Source: Alteriqipengyuania lutimaris (GTDB lineage: Bacteria; Pseudomonadota; Alphaproteobacteria; Sphingomonadales; Sphingomonadaceae). Taken from it: a stretch of 64,000 nucleotides of DNA. The first letter of the stretch is position 1; the number at the start of each line of letters is the position of its first letter. This document shows positions 1 through 8,476 of this stretch, piece by piece. The position numbers and the translations under genes were made by a program. Location of the stretch: NCBI RefSeq assembly GCF_003363135.1, contig NZ_QRBB01000001.1, forward strand, positions 1,896,501 through 1,960,500. The letters run 5' to 3'. The notes under the pieces are model-generated. The model was given only the letters and a program-made list of their open reading frames with translations. It had not been told where the DNA came from and made no database searches.

Positions 1-354
1 GCCGTGCCGCTGCATGAAATCGATCTCGGGGCTTTCTCCCAGGTCGCGATAGGCCGGCGGGATCTTCTGCTCGGCGAGGAACTGCTCGAACGTCTCCTGC
101 AGCGTCTGCGGACCCTCGCCGTGGGGATCGCGACAGGCGACGCGGATTTGGCCATCCTTCACCAGGGTGCGGATGATGCCGTCGTCACGTACCAGGAGCC
201 TGAGGTTGGGGGACGACATCATCTGGTTGTCGGAGAACGTCAGTTCGCCGTTGACCAGGATATTGAAGACGACATGCGCCTTGAATGGCTTGAAGAGATT
301 TCTGTCTTTCGAGAAGCGCGAATTTTCGTCGGCCAGCAGCGTGTAGGTGCCCAT
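1..354 (-). CDS. Hypothetical protein, 3' end outside the window
   Basis: The frame stays open from an ATG at 354 to the window edge (118 residues visible, no stop), so the C-terminus is missing. A purine-rich GGGGGAGG sits about 10 bases before the ATG. The visible part begins MGTYTLLADENSRFSKDRNL and contains alternating hydrophobic stretches (AHVVFNILVNGEL, LRLLVRDDGIIRTLV) that suggest a beta-rich fold. There is no signal peptide or membrane segment. I do not recognise the family. The gene is divergent from the penicillin-binding protein gene, with 137 bases between them. That the gene is real is supported by its Shine-Dalgarno site and uninterrupted frame; its function is unknown. Confidence 0.6.
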   Translation of the reverse strand, partial: MGTYTLLADENSRFSKDRNLFKPFKAHVVFNILVNGELTFSDNQMMSSPNLRLLVRDDGIIRTLVKDGQIRVACRDPHGEGPQTLQETFEQFLAEQKIPPAYRDLGESPEIDFMQRHG

Positions 355-491
355 TCGCTCGATCCTCCCCCATCGATCGGGCAAGGATAACGCGAGCCGG
401 TACCGATGGAAGGTTTTTTCCCGGCATTGCTTGCTGCCGCCTGACCAAGATCGGCTGGCACGGTTAACGCGCTTGCGGTATTCATGCCGGG

Positions 492-2642
492 ATGTGGGGA
501 TCAAAGGCCAAGCCGCGCCTGAGCCGCGAAGGAGCCGGGGGCGCCGGCCATTCGGGCTATTACAGCCTCTCCGAAAGCATGGTCGACGATCCGTGGGACG
601 GCGATGACGACGACTTCATCGACCAGCGGGAAGGGCTGACCGGCTGGGGCCTGAGGCAGCGCAGCTGGGATTTCCTGACCGACCGGCGTACGCGCTTCTG
701 GGGCGTGCGCGTGCTTGCCGGGATGGTCCTGCTTCTGATCCTGATCGTGATCTGGCTCGCCTTCACCGCGCCGCTATCCAAGTCGCTGGAGCCGATCGCG
801 CCGCCGCAGGTCACGCTGCTGGCCGCCGATGGCACGCCGATCGCGCGCAACGGCGCGGTCTACGACGAGCCGGTGGAAATCGACCGCCTGCCCGATCACG
901 TGGTCGAGGCGTTCCTCGCGACCGAAGACCGGCGCTTCTACAGCCACTGGGGCATCGATCCGCGCGGTCTGGCGCGCGCCACGCTCAACAACATGTCGGG
1001 CGGGCCGACGCAGGGTGGCAGCACGATTACGCAGCAGCTCGCCAAGTTCACCTTCCTGACGCCCGAACAGTCGCTCTCGCGCAAGGCGCGCGAGGTGTTG
1101 ATCTCCTTCTGGCTGGAGACGTGGTTGAGCAAGGACGAAATCCTCGAACGCTATCTCTCCAATGCCTATTTCGGCGACAATACCTATGGTCTGCGTGCGG
1201 CGAGCCTGCACTATTTCTACCGCCAGCCGGAAAAGCTGCAGCCCAATCAGGCGGCGATGCTGGCCGGGCTGCTGAAGGCGCCATCGGCCTATGCCCCGTC
1301 GAAGCATTACGGGCGTGCTGCGGCGCGGATGCAGGCGGTGAAGGCGAGTCTCGTCTCGGCCGGATACATTTCCGAGAGCGAGGCCGAGGCGATGCGCCCG
1401 CCCGAGCTCGACATGCGGCTGACCAACGACCTGCCCACCGGCACCTATTTCGCCGACTGGGCGCTGCCCGAGGCGCGCGACCGCGCCCCGCCGGGCTATG
1501 CGGTGCAGGCGCTCACCACAACGCTCGACGCGCGGCTTCAGGGCATCGCGCGCGACGTCATCGCCAGCGCGCCGCTCGGCGATGCGCAGGCGGCGCTGGT
1601 CGCCATGCGCCGCAATGGCGAGGTCGTGGCGATGATCGGGGGCAAGGACTATTCGGACAGCGCCTTCAACCGGGCGACGCAGGCGCGCCGCCAGCCGGGT
1701 TCGACCTTCAAGACGATCGTCTACCTTGCCGCATTGCAGGATGGCTTCGAACCGGACGACCCGGTCAGCAACAGGCCCTTTACCGAAGGCAGCTACCGGC
1801 CCGAGAATTACGACGGGCGCTATTCCGATTTCCTGACGCTGGAACAGGCTTTCGCGCGGTCGAGCAATGTCGCGGCGGTGCGCATGTTCAACGAGGTCGG
1901 CTCGGACCAGGTCATCGAACTGGCGCGCGATCTGGGCATCCGGACTCCGATCGCGCGCGGCGACCCGAGCGTCGCGCTCGGCACGGCGGGCATGTCGCTG
2001 ATGGATCTGACCGCGGCCTATGCGGGCATCGCGGGCAATTCCTACCCCGTGCGGCCGACCGCTTTCGTGCGCGAGCCGCGCGGCCTGTGGGATCGCATTT
2101 TCAATGCTCCGCGCAGCTTCTCCCATTCGACGCACCGCGAGATGGAACAGCTGTTGCGCGCGGCGATCAACGACGGGACGGGGCGCGCCGCGCAGCTCCC
2201 GGGGCTCAATTTCGGCAAGACCGGGACCACGCAGAACAATCGCGACGCGCTGTTCGTGGGCTACGCGGGCGATCTGGTGGTCGGCGTGTGGATCGGCAAC
2301 GATGACAACACCCCGCTCGACGGGGTGACCGGCGGCGGTTTGCCCGCGCGCATCTGGAAGAGCTTCATGCTGCGCGCGCAGGGGCAGGGGGATCGGGCAT
2401 CGCCGATCCGCCGCCAGGACCCGACCGCTCCGGTCGAACCGCTCGACGTGCCCGACGCGAGCGACATTCCCGAGCCGGTGGCAGAGGACGGGTCGGAGAT
2501 CACCATCGACGCGCAGGGAATCACGATCCGCGAGGAAGCGCCGGACAGGCAGGCACCCCCGATCGACGCACCGGCCGATGCCCCCCGCACCGCGCCCGAG
2601 ATCGCGCCGCTGCGCGAGGAAGAACCCGCTCCGGCGCAGTAG
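492..2642 (+). CDS. Class A penicillin-binding protein (PBP1A-type)
   Basis: Bifunctional peptidoglycan glycosyltransferase/transpeptidase anchored in the inner membrane. An Asp-rich cytoplasmic N-terminus (about residues 30-47) precedes one membrane segment at about 72-91. The GT51 domain follows, with the catalytic EDRRFYSHWG motif near residue 145 and QGGSTITQQLAK near 174. The transpeptidase domain shows all three active-site motifs: SxxK in PGSTFK (near 404), SxN as SSN (near 457) and KTG in FGKTGTTQNN (near 575). An acidic, proline-rich tail follows. The 716 residues are typical for the family. The ATG at 492 has only a weak ribosome site; ATG at 579 is an alternative start. It converges on the thioesterase gene with a 2-base gap. 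Confidence 0.93.
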   Translation: MWGSKAKPRLSREGAGGAGHSGYYSLSESMVDDPWDGDDDDFIDQREGLTGWGLRQRSWDFLTDRRTRFWGVRVLAGMVLLLILIVIWLAFTAPLSKSLEPIAPPQVTLLAADGTPIARNGAVYDEPVEIDRLPDHVVEAFLATEDRRFYSHWGIDPRGLARATLNNMSGGPTQGGSTITQQLAKFTFLTPEQSLSRKAREVLISFWLETWLSKDEILERYLSNAYFGDNTYGLRAASLHYFYRQPEKLQPNQAAMLAGLLKAPSAYAPSKHYGRAAARMQAVKASLVSAGYISESEAEAMRPPELDMRLTNDLPTGTYFADWALPEARDRAPPGYAVQALTTTLDARLQGIARDVIASAPLGDAQAALVAMRRNGEVVAMIGGKDYSDSAFNRATQARRQPGSTFKTIVYLAALQDGFEPDDPVSNRPFTEGSYRPENYDGRYSDFLTLEQAFARSSNVAAVRMFNEVGSDQVIELARDLGIRTPIARGDPSVALGTAGMSLMDLTAAYAGIAGNSYPVRPTAFVREPRGLWDRIFNAPRSFSHSTHREMEQLLRAAINDGTGRAAQLPGLNFGKTGTTQNNRDALFVGYAGDLVVGVWIGNDDNTPLDGVTGGGLPARIWKSFMLRAQGQGDRASPIRRQDPTAPVEPLDVPDASDIPEPVAEDGSEITIDAQGITIREEAPDRQAPPIDAPADAPRTAPEIAPLREEEPAPAQ

Positions 2643-2644
2643 CC

Positions 2645-3058
2645 TCAGGCTTCGGCGTTCTCGGTCCGCTGGATCATCACGTTCATCACCGCGCTGGCGC
2701 GGGGGCGATGGCGTTCCTCCTGCCACGCCTCGACGCTCACGTTGGCGCTGCGCCGCCCCAGCTTCGTGATCCGCGCCTTGGCGAAAAGCGGTGCCTTCTT
2801 CGCTGCGGCGAGGAACTGGACGGTGATGTTGATCGGCTTGAGCTGCGCTTCCTCGCCCCGCTCGTGCAGCGCCACGCGCAGCGCGGCATAGGCGGCGGTC
2901 TCCATCAGCCCGCTGGTCGCGCCTCCGTGGAAATGGCCGGGACGCCCCTCGATCGCGTCGATGCCGGAGACGCACAGCACCGGCACGCCGTCCTCGAAGG
3001 AATCGACTTCGATGCCGAGCGAGCGGGCGTAGTTGGAGAGCAGATCGGGCTCAGTCAT
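2645..3058 (-). CDS. PaaI-family hotdog thioesterase
   Basis: Protein of 137 residues with the hotdog-fold signature of the PaaI/acyl-CoA thioesterase family: GRPGHFHGGATSGLMETAA (the HGG turn and the following helix) and a strand INITVQFLAAAK. It probably hydrolyses an acyl-CoA or aryl-CoA thioester in the cytoplasm; the substrate cannot be read from sequence. Its start overlaps the end of the upstream thioesterase gene by 8 bases, so the two are co-transcribed. Because they are dissimilar hotdog proteins in tandem, they may form a heteromer or act on different chain lengths; this is inference. Confidence 0.85.
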   Translation of the reverse strand: MTEPDLLSNYARSLGIEVDSFEDGVPVLCVSGIDAIEGRPGHFHGGATSGLMETAAYAALRVALHERGEEAQLKPINITVQFLAAAKKAPLFAKARITKLGRRSANVSVEAWQEERHRPRASAVMNVMIQRTENAEA

Positions 3059-3539
3059 TCCTGGGCGCTCCGGTGTTGCCGATCGTCATGTAGACCGCCG
3101 CCATGGTCGCCACCGGATTGTCCGGATCGCCATCATGCGCGCTGCCGCGCACGAAGGCGGCGGAGCGCGTGGTGCGGAAACATTCGCAGCGGCCGATGAC
3201 GTCGGCACGCTCGCCCGCCGGGCGCTGGTAGTCGACCCGCATGTCGAGCGTGGCGACCGGCACGAAACGCTTCTCGCGCGTCCAGATCGCGATGCCGCCC
3301 GCCATGTCGAGCATGGAGAAAATCGGACCGGAAGCGATCACACGGCGCACGTCGTCGCCCATCAGCTCCTCGCGCCAGGGCAGCGTCAGCTCGGTCCAGT
3401 TCTCGCCATGATCGCGATAGGCGAGGCCGAGCCAGCCGGGATGCCCACCTGCGAAAAGGAAGGGCGAGGCGGCCTTGGGATCGAACACATTGGACGGATC
3501 GCGGTGCGCGTCGGGTTTCGGGGAGGACTGTTTCTCCAT
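3051..3539 (-). CDS. Hotdog-fold (PaaI/acyl-CoA) thioesterase
   Basis: 162 residues from an ATG at 3539, chosen because AGGAAG lies 8 bases upstream; the frame is open further upstream but without a comparable ribosome site. Family features are the hotdog helix ASGPIFSMLDMAGGIAIW and the strand VPVATLDMRVDYQRPA, which aligns with the core strand of PaaI-type enzymes. The residue after the turn is SGP rather than HGG, so it is a different subfamily from its downstream partner. Probable cytoplasmic acyl-CoA thioesterase of unknown substrate, first gene of a two-gene operon. Confidence 0.8.
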   Translation of the reverse strand: MEKQSSPKPDAHRDPSNVFDPKAASPFLFAGGHPGWLGLAYRDHGENWTELTLPWREELMGDDVRRVIASGPIFSMLDMAGGIAIWTREKRFVPVATLDMRVDYQRPAGERADVIGRCECFRTTRSAAFVRGSAHDGDPDNPVATMAAVYMTIGNTGAPRND

Positions 3540-3665
3540 GCGCGTCTTCCTGTGCGGTGCATCCCGCGATGACAATATTTTAATTCGCTTCTGCAGGCAG
3601 GCTGCGGGAATCCATGCGCGTCGCGCGGCGGGGGGCTGCGCGCGCAACAGGGAGCTTCTTGCGAC

Positions 3666-3833
3666 ATGATCTTGCCCAAAATCCTGCTCGACAGCCTGCC
3701 CGGTCTCGCCGACGCACCGGGGCTCGTCGGCAGCCTGTCCGATCTGGCCAATGCCCATACCGACGACCGGCTCGTCTACCTGATGGTCTATCTCTACGAC
3801 ACCTATCCGCCCGACGCCCTGTTCCCGGGCTGA
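3666..3833 (+). CDS. 55-residue hypothetical peptide, first gene of an unrecognised operon
   Basis: Short frame from ATG 3666 to TGA 3831-3833, starting MILPKILLDSLPGLADAPGL and ending YLYDTYPPDALFPG. CAGGGAGC lies about 11 bases before the start. It has no membrane segment; the C-terminal half is rich in Tyr, Asp and Pro. Only 9 bases separate it from the next gene, which itself overlaps the third, so the three probably form an operon. I do not recognise the family. It could be a small structural partner, a leader peptide, or a substrate of the two downstream proteins; none of these is shown by the sequence. Confidence 0.55.
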   Translation: MILPKILLDSLPGLADAPGLVGSLSDLANAHTDDRLVYLMVYLYDTYPPDALFPG

Positions 3834-3842
3834 GGCCGGGCG

Positions 3843-4799
3843 ATGCGCGTGGACCCTGCGCTGGCGGAATTTGCTGGCGATCCGGCCTGGATGGCGCTTG
3901 CGCAGGGTCGCGTGCTGGCCGCGCGCGATGCATGGGCGGCCTGGCCAGACGTGGCGAGCGTTCTGCGCGAATGCGATGCCCTAGCCGGAGGACGCGCGTT
4001 CCAAGAATGTCCGCAACTTGGCCGACTCATGGCGGGGGAGGGCGCTCACGGATTTGTCGCCAACTGGCTGAACGCGATGATGCAGGCGTGGCGCGACAAT
4101 CCGATGGCCCAGCTTTCTTTCCGGCACAGCCATGCGGGTGGCACTGCGATCATGCACCTCTATCACGCCAACCGGGTGACGCTGGCGGTGATGGCAGTGG
4201 CACCCGGTGTTGCGGAGAGCCTGTCCACGATTGCCTTCACCGATTGCGAGCGGCGCGAGATCGTTCTGGCCGGGAGGGGGCGGGCGAAGACCTATCCTTT
4301 TCGCGAAGGAGCGACGCCCGAAGCCGAGGAGCAGCCGTTGGAGCGAGGCGTTCAGCTTCGCCGCGACGGCGGCCAGTCGGGCGTCATTCTGGCCGAGGGT
4401 GCTCCGGTCGTCCTGCTGAGACTTGCGCTGGATCCCGAAAGACCCGCGCCGACGCACGAGGTCGAGATTGCGAGCGGGCGGGTCGTCCACCGTGCCTCGG
4501 CCAGCGCGGCCGAAGGACGCGCGGAACTCGCTGCAGCCTTACTCGGCGCAATGGGTCGGTCCGACGCTGCGCCCACCCTCGCCGACTATGCCTGTGGACA
4601 AGCCGGGGAGGGCGCGCGCTGGCAGGCGCTGCGCCACGCGCTCGCGCTGGAGACAGGCGCGGGATTTGCAGGGCTCTGCGCGATTGCGGACCGCGGCTCG
4701 GACCCGCTGGCGGCTCCGGCGCGCGACCTGCGCGATCGCTTGTGCGCAACCTATCCACAGCTTGCCAACCTGCGGGCGGACGCGTGCCTCGCGAGTTGA
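3843..4799 (+). CDS. Hypothetical protein, possible degenerate cupin-like paralogue
   Basis: 318 residues, cytoplasmic, no signal peptide or membrane helix. TGAGG is about 9 bases before the ATG. A helical N-terminal half is followed by a beta-rich core: SFRHSHAGGTAIMHLYHANR (with an HxH pair), VTLAVMAVAPG, and later VQLRRDGGQSGVILAEGAPVVLLRLAL. The order of these elements and the helical C-terminus (LRHALALETGAGF...DLRDRL) matches the next gene product, suggesting diverged paralogues. The second cluster of histidines seen in the neighbour is absent here, so if it is a metal-binding fold this copy may have lost part of the site. The family assignment is my inference from pattern only. Confidence 0.7.
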   Translation: MRVDPALAEFAGDPAWMALAQGRVLAARDAWAAWPDVASVLRECDALAGGRAFQECPQLGRLMAGEGAHGFVANWLNAMMQAWRDNPMAQLSFRHSHAGGTAIMHLYHANRVTLAVMAVAPGVAESLSTIAFTDCERREIVLAGRGRAKTYPFREGATPEAEEQPLERGVQLRRDGGQSGVILAEGAPVVLLRLALDPERPAPTHEVEIASGRVVHRASASAAEGRAELAAALLGAMGRSDAAPTLADYACGQAGEGARWQALRHALALETGAGFAGLCAIADRGSDPLAAPARDLRDRLCATYPQLANLRADACLAS

Positions 4800-5566
4800 A
4801 ACCGACGATCGAGGGGGCTCTGTCGCTCGAGCAATGCGTCGCGCGGCTCGACGCGACCGGCTTCGATCCGCGCGACGAGGACTCGCTTGGCCACGCCGCA
4901 CAGGCGCTGGCAAGGCTTGCCGCCAACCGCACATTCCTGGGCGATCTGCTGATCGCGCAGATCGCCGGCGAAAGCGATGGACAAGCGACCGCTTACGGCC
5001 CGCAGGCGATCATGCTGGCGGGGCCGCGCAACGGCTGGTTCCTGCGCGCCAATATCTGGCCCGCTCGCGCCGACCCGGCTTTCGAGGCGAGCGGCGCGGC
5101 GAGCTTCGTCTACGGCCTGCCGCACGATCACAATTTCGACTTCCTGACCGTGGGCTATTTCGGGCCCGGCTATGTCAGCGACTATTACGAGTACGACTAC
5201 GAGAGCGTGCACGGTCAGCCGGGGGAGGCCGTGGACCTGCGCTTCATGGAGCGATCCGCGCTGAGTGAGGGACGCGTGCTGCACTACCGCGCGCACCGCG
5301 ACGTGCATTGCCAGCATCCGCCGGCAAGCCTCTCGGTCTCGCTCAACATCTGCTCCGCGCATCCGGCGCAGGGGTGGTTCGACCAGTATCGCTTCGACCT
5401 CGAAAAGGGCGAAATCGCGGGCGTTCTCAATGCGAGCGCGAACGAGGTCATGCTGCGGATCGGCATGGCGCTGGGCAGCGATGCTGCACGCGATTGTGCG
5501 CAGCATTTTGCGGCAGAGCATCCTAGCGCCGCGATGCGCCGCGTGGCTTCCGAACTGTCGCAGTGA
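4784..5566 (+). CDS. Hypothetical protein with cupin-like histidine motifs
   Basis: About 260 residues from a GTG at 4784, which overlaps the end of the upstream gene by 16 bases; a TTG at 4796 is an alternative. A helical N-terminus (about 1-75) is followed by a beta-rich region with GLPHDHNFDFLTVGYFGPGY (HxH then spaced Gly, like cupin motif 1) and LHYRAHRDVHCQHPPASLSV ending in SLNI (His-rich, like cupin motif 2), then an acidic strand and a helical C-terminus. The pattern suggests a metal-binding cupin or oxygenase-like fold; no catalytic function can be claimed. It is the last gene of the three-gene operon and converges on ruvX. Confidence 0.7.
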   Translation: MPRELKPTIEGALSLEQCVARLDATGFDPRDEDSLGHAAQALARLAANRTFLGDLLIAQIAGESDGQATAYGPQAIMLAGPRNGWFLRANIWPARADPAFEASGAASFVYGLPHDHNFDFLTVGYFGPGYVSDYYEYDYESVHGQPGEAVDLRFMERSALSEGRVLHYRAHRDVHCQHPPASLSVSLNICSAHPAQGWFDQYRFDLEKGEIAGVLNASANEVMLRIGMALGSDAARDCAQHFAAEHPSAAMRRVASELSQ

Positions 5567-5591
5567 AGCCGCTCACGAGCGGGCGCGGGCG

Positions 5592-6080
5592 TCAGTCGAG
5601 CGGCGCGTTGGACGCCGCATCGATCGCGGCTTGCAGGATCACCGCCGCAGCCTCGGCATCGATCCGTTCGGCGCGCTTGCGGCGGCTGACATCGAGGCCG
5701 ATCATCGCGTCGTCCGCGCTCTTGGTCGACCAGCGCTCGTCCCACAGAAGGACCGGCAACGCGAAAGCTTCGGCCAGATTGCGGGCATAGGCGCGGCTCG
5801 CCTGCGCGCGCGGCCCTTCGCTGCCGTCCATGTTGCGCGGCAGGCCGAGCACGAAGCCACGGATGCCGCGCTCGTCCACCAGTTGGCGCAGCGCGTCGCG
5901 ATCGCGGCCGAATTTGCCGCGCGGCAGCGTCTTCAGCGCGTTGGCGAAGCGCCAGCCCGCGTCGCAAACGGCGACGCCGATGGTCTTGGTGCCGAGGTCC
6001 AGCCCGATCAGCGCGCCCCCATCGGGCAGCGCCTCGGCCAGCCGCGCGGCGGATTCGCCTACGAGTTCGCTGCCGCCCAT
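5592..6080 (-). CDS. ruvX: Putative Holliday junction resolvase / pre-16S rRNA nuclease RuvX (YqgF)
   Basis: 162 residues with the RNase H-like fold of the YqgF family: GLDLGTKTIGVAV (first catalytic Asp, near residue 28), FVLGLPRNMDGSEG, LLWDERWSTK (Glu and the conserved strand) and the final RIDAEAAAVILQ (last Asp). The family matures the 5' end of 16S rRNA in E. coli; the resolvase name is historical. It is the last gene of the long minus-strand operon starting at pyrE, and its start overlaps the end of the DUF3089 gene by 22 bases. Confidence 0.9.
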   Translation of the reverse strand: MGGSELVGESAARLAEALPDGGALIGLDLGTKTIGVAVCDAGWRFANALKTLPRGKFGRDRDALRQLVDERGIRGFVLGLPRNMDGSEGPRAQASRAYARNLAEAFALPVLLWDERWSTKSADDAMIGLDVSRRKRAERIDAEAAAVILQAAIDAASNAPLD

Positions 6081-7282
6081 TCGCGCACCCGCGTCACGAC
6101 GTCTTCCTGCAGGTTCCGCCAGAACAGCGGGATGTCGTAGACGTGGTAGTTCGCTCCGGGCAGCACCGCAGAACCCATTGCGGGCGGATCGCCGATCCGC
6201 AGGATGCCCTGTTCATCGCACCGCGCACCGACCGCACCCGCGACCAACTGGCCCGAGGCGAGATTTTCGTCGGGCACCAGCGTGCCCTTGTTGTCGTCGG
6301 CAGGGGCGGCGCTGTTCTGGAAGCCGGTGATCGGATTGACGCACAGGATCGGCGTATCGCCGCGGACCTCGCCGTCCAAACCGGGGGTATCCCTGAACCG
6401 GCTGAGAAGCTGGCTCGGATCGCCGTCGTCGGCGAAGCTCGCCCAGCTCAAGATGCAGCCCGCCTGATTGGGACGCTCGCAGCCGGGCAGGGGGAGGACG
6501 GGCAGGTCGTGATCGAGCGAGATCGGCCAGCCGACCGCGTAGACGGCGGCAATGCGGTTCTCGAGATCGCGGCCCTTCACCCGCTCCCGCAGCAGGCGCA
6601 GAAGGTGAAGCGATCCCTGGCTGTGGCCCGCAAGAACGATCGGCCGGTCCTCGTCGACGCTTTCGAGGAAATAGTCGAAGGCCTGCGCGACGTCGCGATA
6701 GGCGGAATCGATCGAGCGCTGGCCATCGGGTCTGGCGGTCACGAAGGCACCGACATGCGCCTGGCGATACTTGGGCGCCCAGATTTCGGCCGCCTGGTTG
6801 AAGGGGCTGGCGAGCCCGCGCAGGAACAGGTCGGCCCGCGCTTCGGCTTCCTCGTTGCCGAAATCGGCGTTCCAGTTGACCTCGCCGCCGTCGAAACGCG
6901 TGGGGATGTAGCTGGTCGGGTGGACGAAGAAGACCGCGAAGGGCGGGGCGTCTTTGATATCTTCGGAGGATGCGCGGTGCGATCCCGCCTCGCTGGCCTG
7001 TTCGACCAGCGTGCCTTCGTCCTCGCTGCGCGGCAGCGGGTTCTGCGTTTCCGCGATGGCGGGCTGGTAGCGCGAGGGGTCGTTGGTGCCGATGCCGGGG
7101 CGCGAATACCACATGTCCGGATCGTTGTAGGCGTTGTCCTCCAGCGGATCCTGCTCGACGAATTCGGTATCGGGCGTGAAGGTGAACTCGGTCACCTGGT
7201 CGGACCAGATGTTGAGCGCGAACATGCCCGCGATCACCAGCACGACCATCGTTGCGATGAAGTAGAGAAACGCGCGAACCAT
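6059..7282 (-). CDS. DUF3089 family membrane-anchored alpha/beta hydrolase
   Basis: 407 residues. One N-terminal membrane segment (AFLYFIATMVVLVIAGMFAL, about residues 4-23) anchors a periplasmic domain. The nucleophile elbow IVLAGHSQGSLHLLRLL is of the GxSxG type (GHSQG), and FVHPTSYIPTRFDG precedes it as in the DUF3089 family. The late HVYDIPLFW could supply the catalytic His. Likely an esterase or lipase of unknown substrate. The ATG at 7282 has GGGGGA just upstream and lies 8 bases after the stop of the AI-2E gene. Confidence 0.8.
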   Translation of the reverse strand: MVRAFLYFIATMVVLVIAGMFALNIWSDQVTEFTFTPDTEFVEQDPLEDNAYNDPDMWYSRPGIGTNDPSRYQPAIAETQNPLPRSEDEGTLVEQASEAGSHRASSEDIKDAPPFAVFFVHPTSYIPTRFDGGEVNWNADFGNEEAEARADLFLRGLASPFNQAAEIWAPKYRQAHVGAFVTARPDGQRSIDSAYRDVAQAFDYFLESVDEDRPIVLAGHSQGSLHLLRLLRERVKGRDLENRIAAVYAVGWPISLDHDLPVLPLPGCERPNQAGCILSWASFADDGDPSQLLSRFRDTPGLDGEVRGDTPILCVNPITGFQNSAAPADDNKGTLVPDENLASGQLVAGAVGARCDEQGILRIGDPPAMGSAVLPGANYHVYDIPLFWRNLQEDVVTRVREWAAANS

Positions 7283-7290
7283 CTTTCCCC

Positions 7291-8466
7291 CTAGGTGTCG
7301 CTCACGATGTCTGTGCCTCGGGCAAGTTCGGCCGCCTGGGCCACTTCGTTGGCTTCGGACCGGCGAACCAGCGCCACTTTGATCATCGCCAGCAGCGGAT
7401 CGGCCAGAAGCAGTCCGATGATGCCGAACAGGACGCCCATGATCAGCTGCGCGCCCAGCACCAGTGCAGGGGGCAGGTCCACGGTTTTGCGCGCGATCAT
7501 GGGGATGACGACATAGCCGTCGAAGGTCTGCACCACGAAATAGACCGCGATTGCGGCGAGGCCGGTTTCCACGCCGACCGAGAAGCCGACGATCGCCATG
7601 AGAATGCCGGAGATCAGCGCGCCGAGGTTGGGAATGAAGGCCAGCAGGCCGGTCAGGATCCCGAGCAATGCCGCCATCGGCACGCCGAACAATTCGAGCG
7701 CGATCCAGGTGAACACGCCTTCGAAAAGCATGCCGACGACGCGGCCCGCCATCAGGCGGCGCATCGTATGCGCCATCTGCGCGAGCGTCTTGCGCAGTTC
7801 GCTGCGTTCGCCGCGCGGGGCCATCCATTCGACGCCGCGTTCGTAGAGGTTGGGTTCGAGCGCAATGTAGATGCCGATGACGAGGATGATCACGGTCGTG
7901 CCGAGGGCGCCCGCAATGCCGCCGATGGCGCGGGTGACGGTGCCGACGCCGGAAAGCACCTGATCGAGCATTGATTGCGCATCCGACAGCGAGACCGCCA
8001 TGCCGTTCTGGCGGGCGAGGCTGACCAGCTCGTTGAGCTGCGCCTCGACAATGGCGGGCAGGGTCGCCGCCTGTTCGGTGACCTGCTGGCCGGCGAAGTA
8101 GCCGAGCCAGATGAGGAAGGCGATGGCCCCCAGCAGCACCATGGCGATCCGCGCGGGGCGCGGCAGCCCGATATAGCGTCCAATCAGTCGCGATCCGCCA
8201 TCGACGAGCGAGGCGAAAACCAGTGCGGCGAAGATCACCAGCAACGCCTGTGAGATATAGATCGCGAGCGCGACGAGGCCGATCACGCTGACCCAGATCA
8301 GCGCCTTGCCGACCTCCTGGCGCAGCAGGGGGTTGGAGATGTAGGCGGGGCTTGCGGTATCCCACTCGTCGCGCTCGGGCGAGATAGCGGGGCCGACGCC
8401 CGGCAGCGGGTAGTTCGCCGGGTCGGCGGTGCTTGCCTGATCGGGAGTGTCGCCTGTGTCCTGCAT
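7291..8466 (-). CDS. AI-2E family (PerM/TqsA-type) membrane permease
   Basis: 391 residues with the arrangement of the AI-2E exporter family: two N-terminal helices (VGKALIWVSVIGLVALAIYI and the next), an extended soluble middle, then helices containing the family signature FIPNLGALISGILMAIVG and DGYVVIPMIARKTVDLPPAL near the C-terminus. Members transport diverse solutes; the AI-2 role of one E. coli member cannot be transferred here. The ATG at 8466 was chosen as the first Met before the hydrophilic leader; the frame extends upstream inside lepB. Confidence 0.88.
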   Translation of the reverse strand: MQDTGDTPDQASTADPANYPLPGVGPAISPERDEWDTASPAYISNPLLRQEVGKALIWVSVIGLVALAIYISQALLVIFAALVFASLVDGGSRLIGRYIGLPRPARIAMVLLGAIAFLIWLGYFAGQQVTEQAATLPAIVEAQLNELVSLARQNGMAVSLSDAQSMLDQVLSGVGTVTRAIGGIAGALGTTVIILVIGIYIALEPNLYERGVEWMAPRGERSELRKTLAQMAHTMRRLMAGRVVGMLFEGVFTWIALELFGVPMAALLGILTGLLAFIPNLGALISGILMAIVGFSVGVETGLAAIAVYFVVQTFDGYVVIPMIARKTVDLPPALVLGAQLIMGVLFGIIGLLLADPLLAMIKVALVRRSEANEVAQAAELARGTDIVSDT

Positions 8467-8476
8467 GGCCAAGCGA

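Noticed and set aside
774..2975. A 733-codon open frame on the minus strand across the penicillin-binding protein gene
   Set aside because: The plus strand has a complete family with all catalytic motifs, while the minus-strand product is Arg/His/Ala-rich without motifs. It is an antisense shadow of GC-rich codons.
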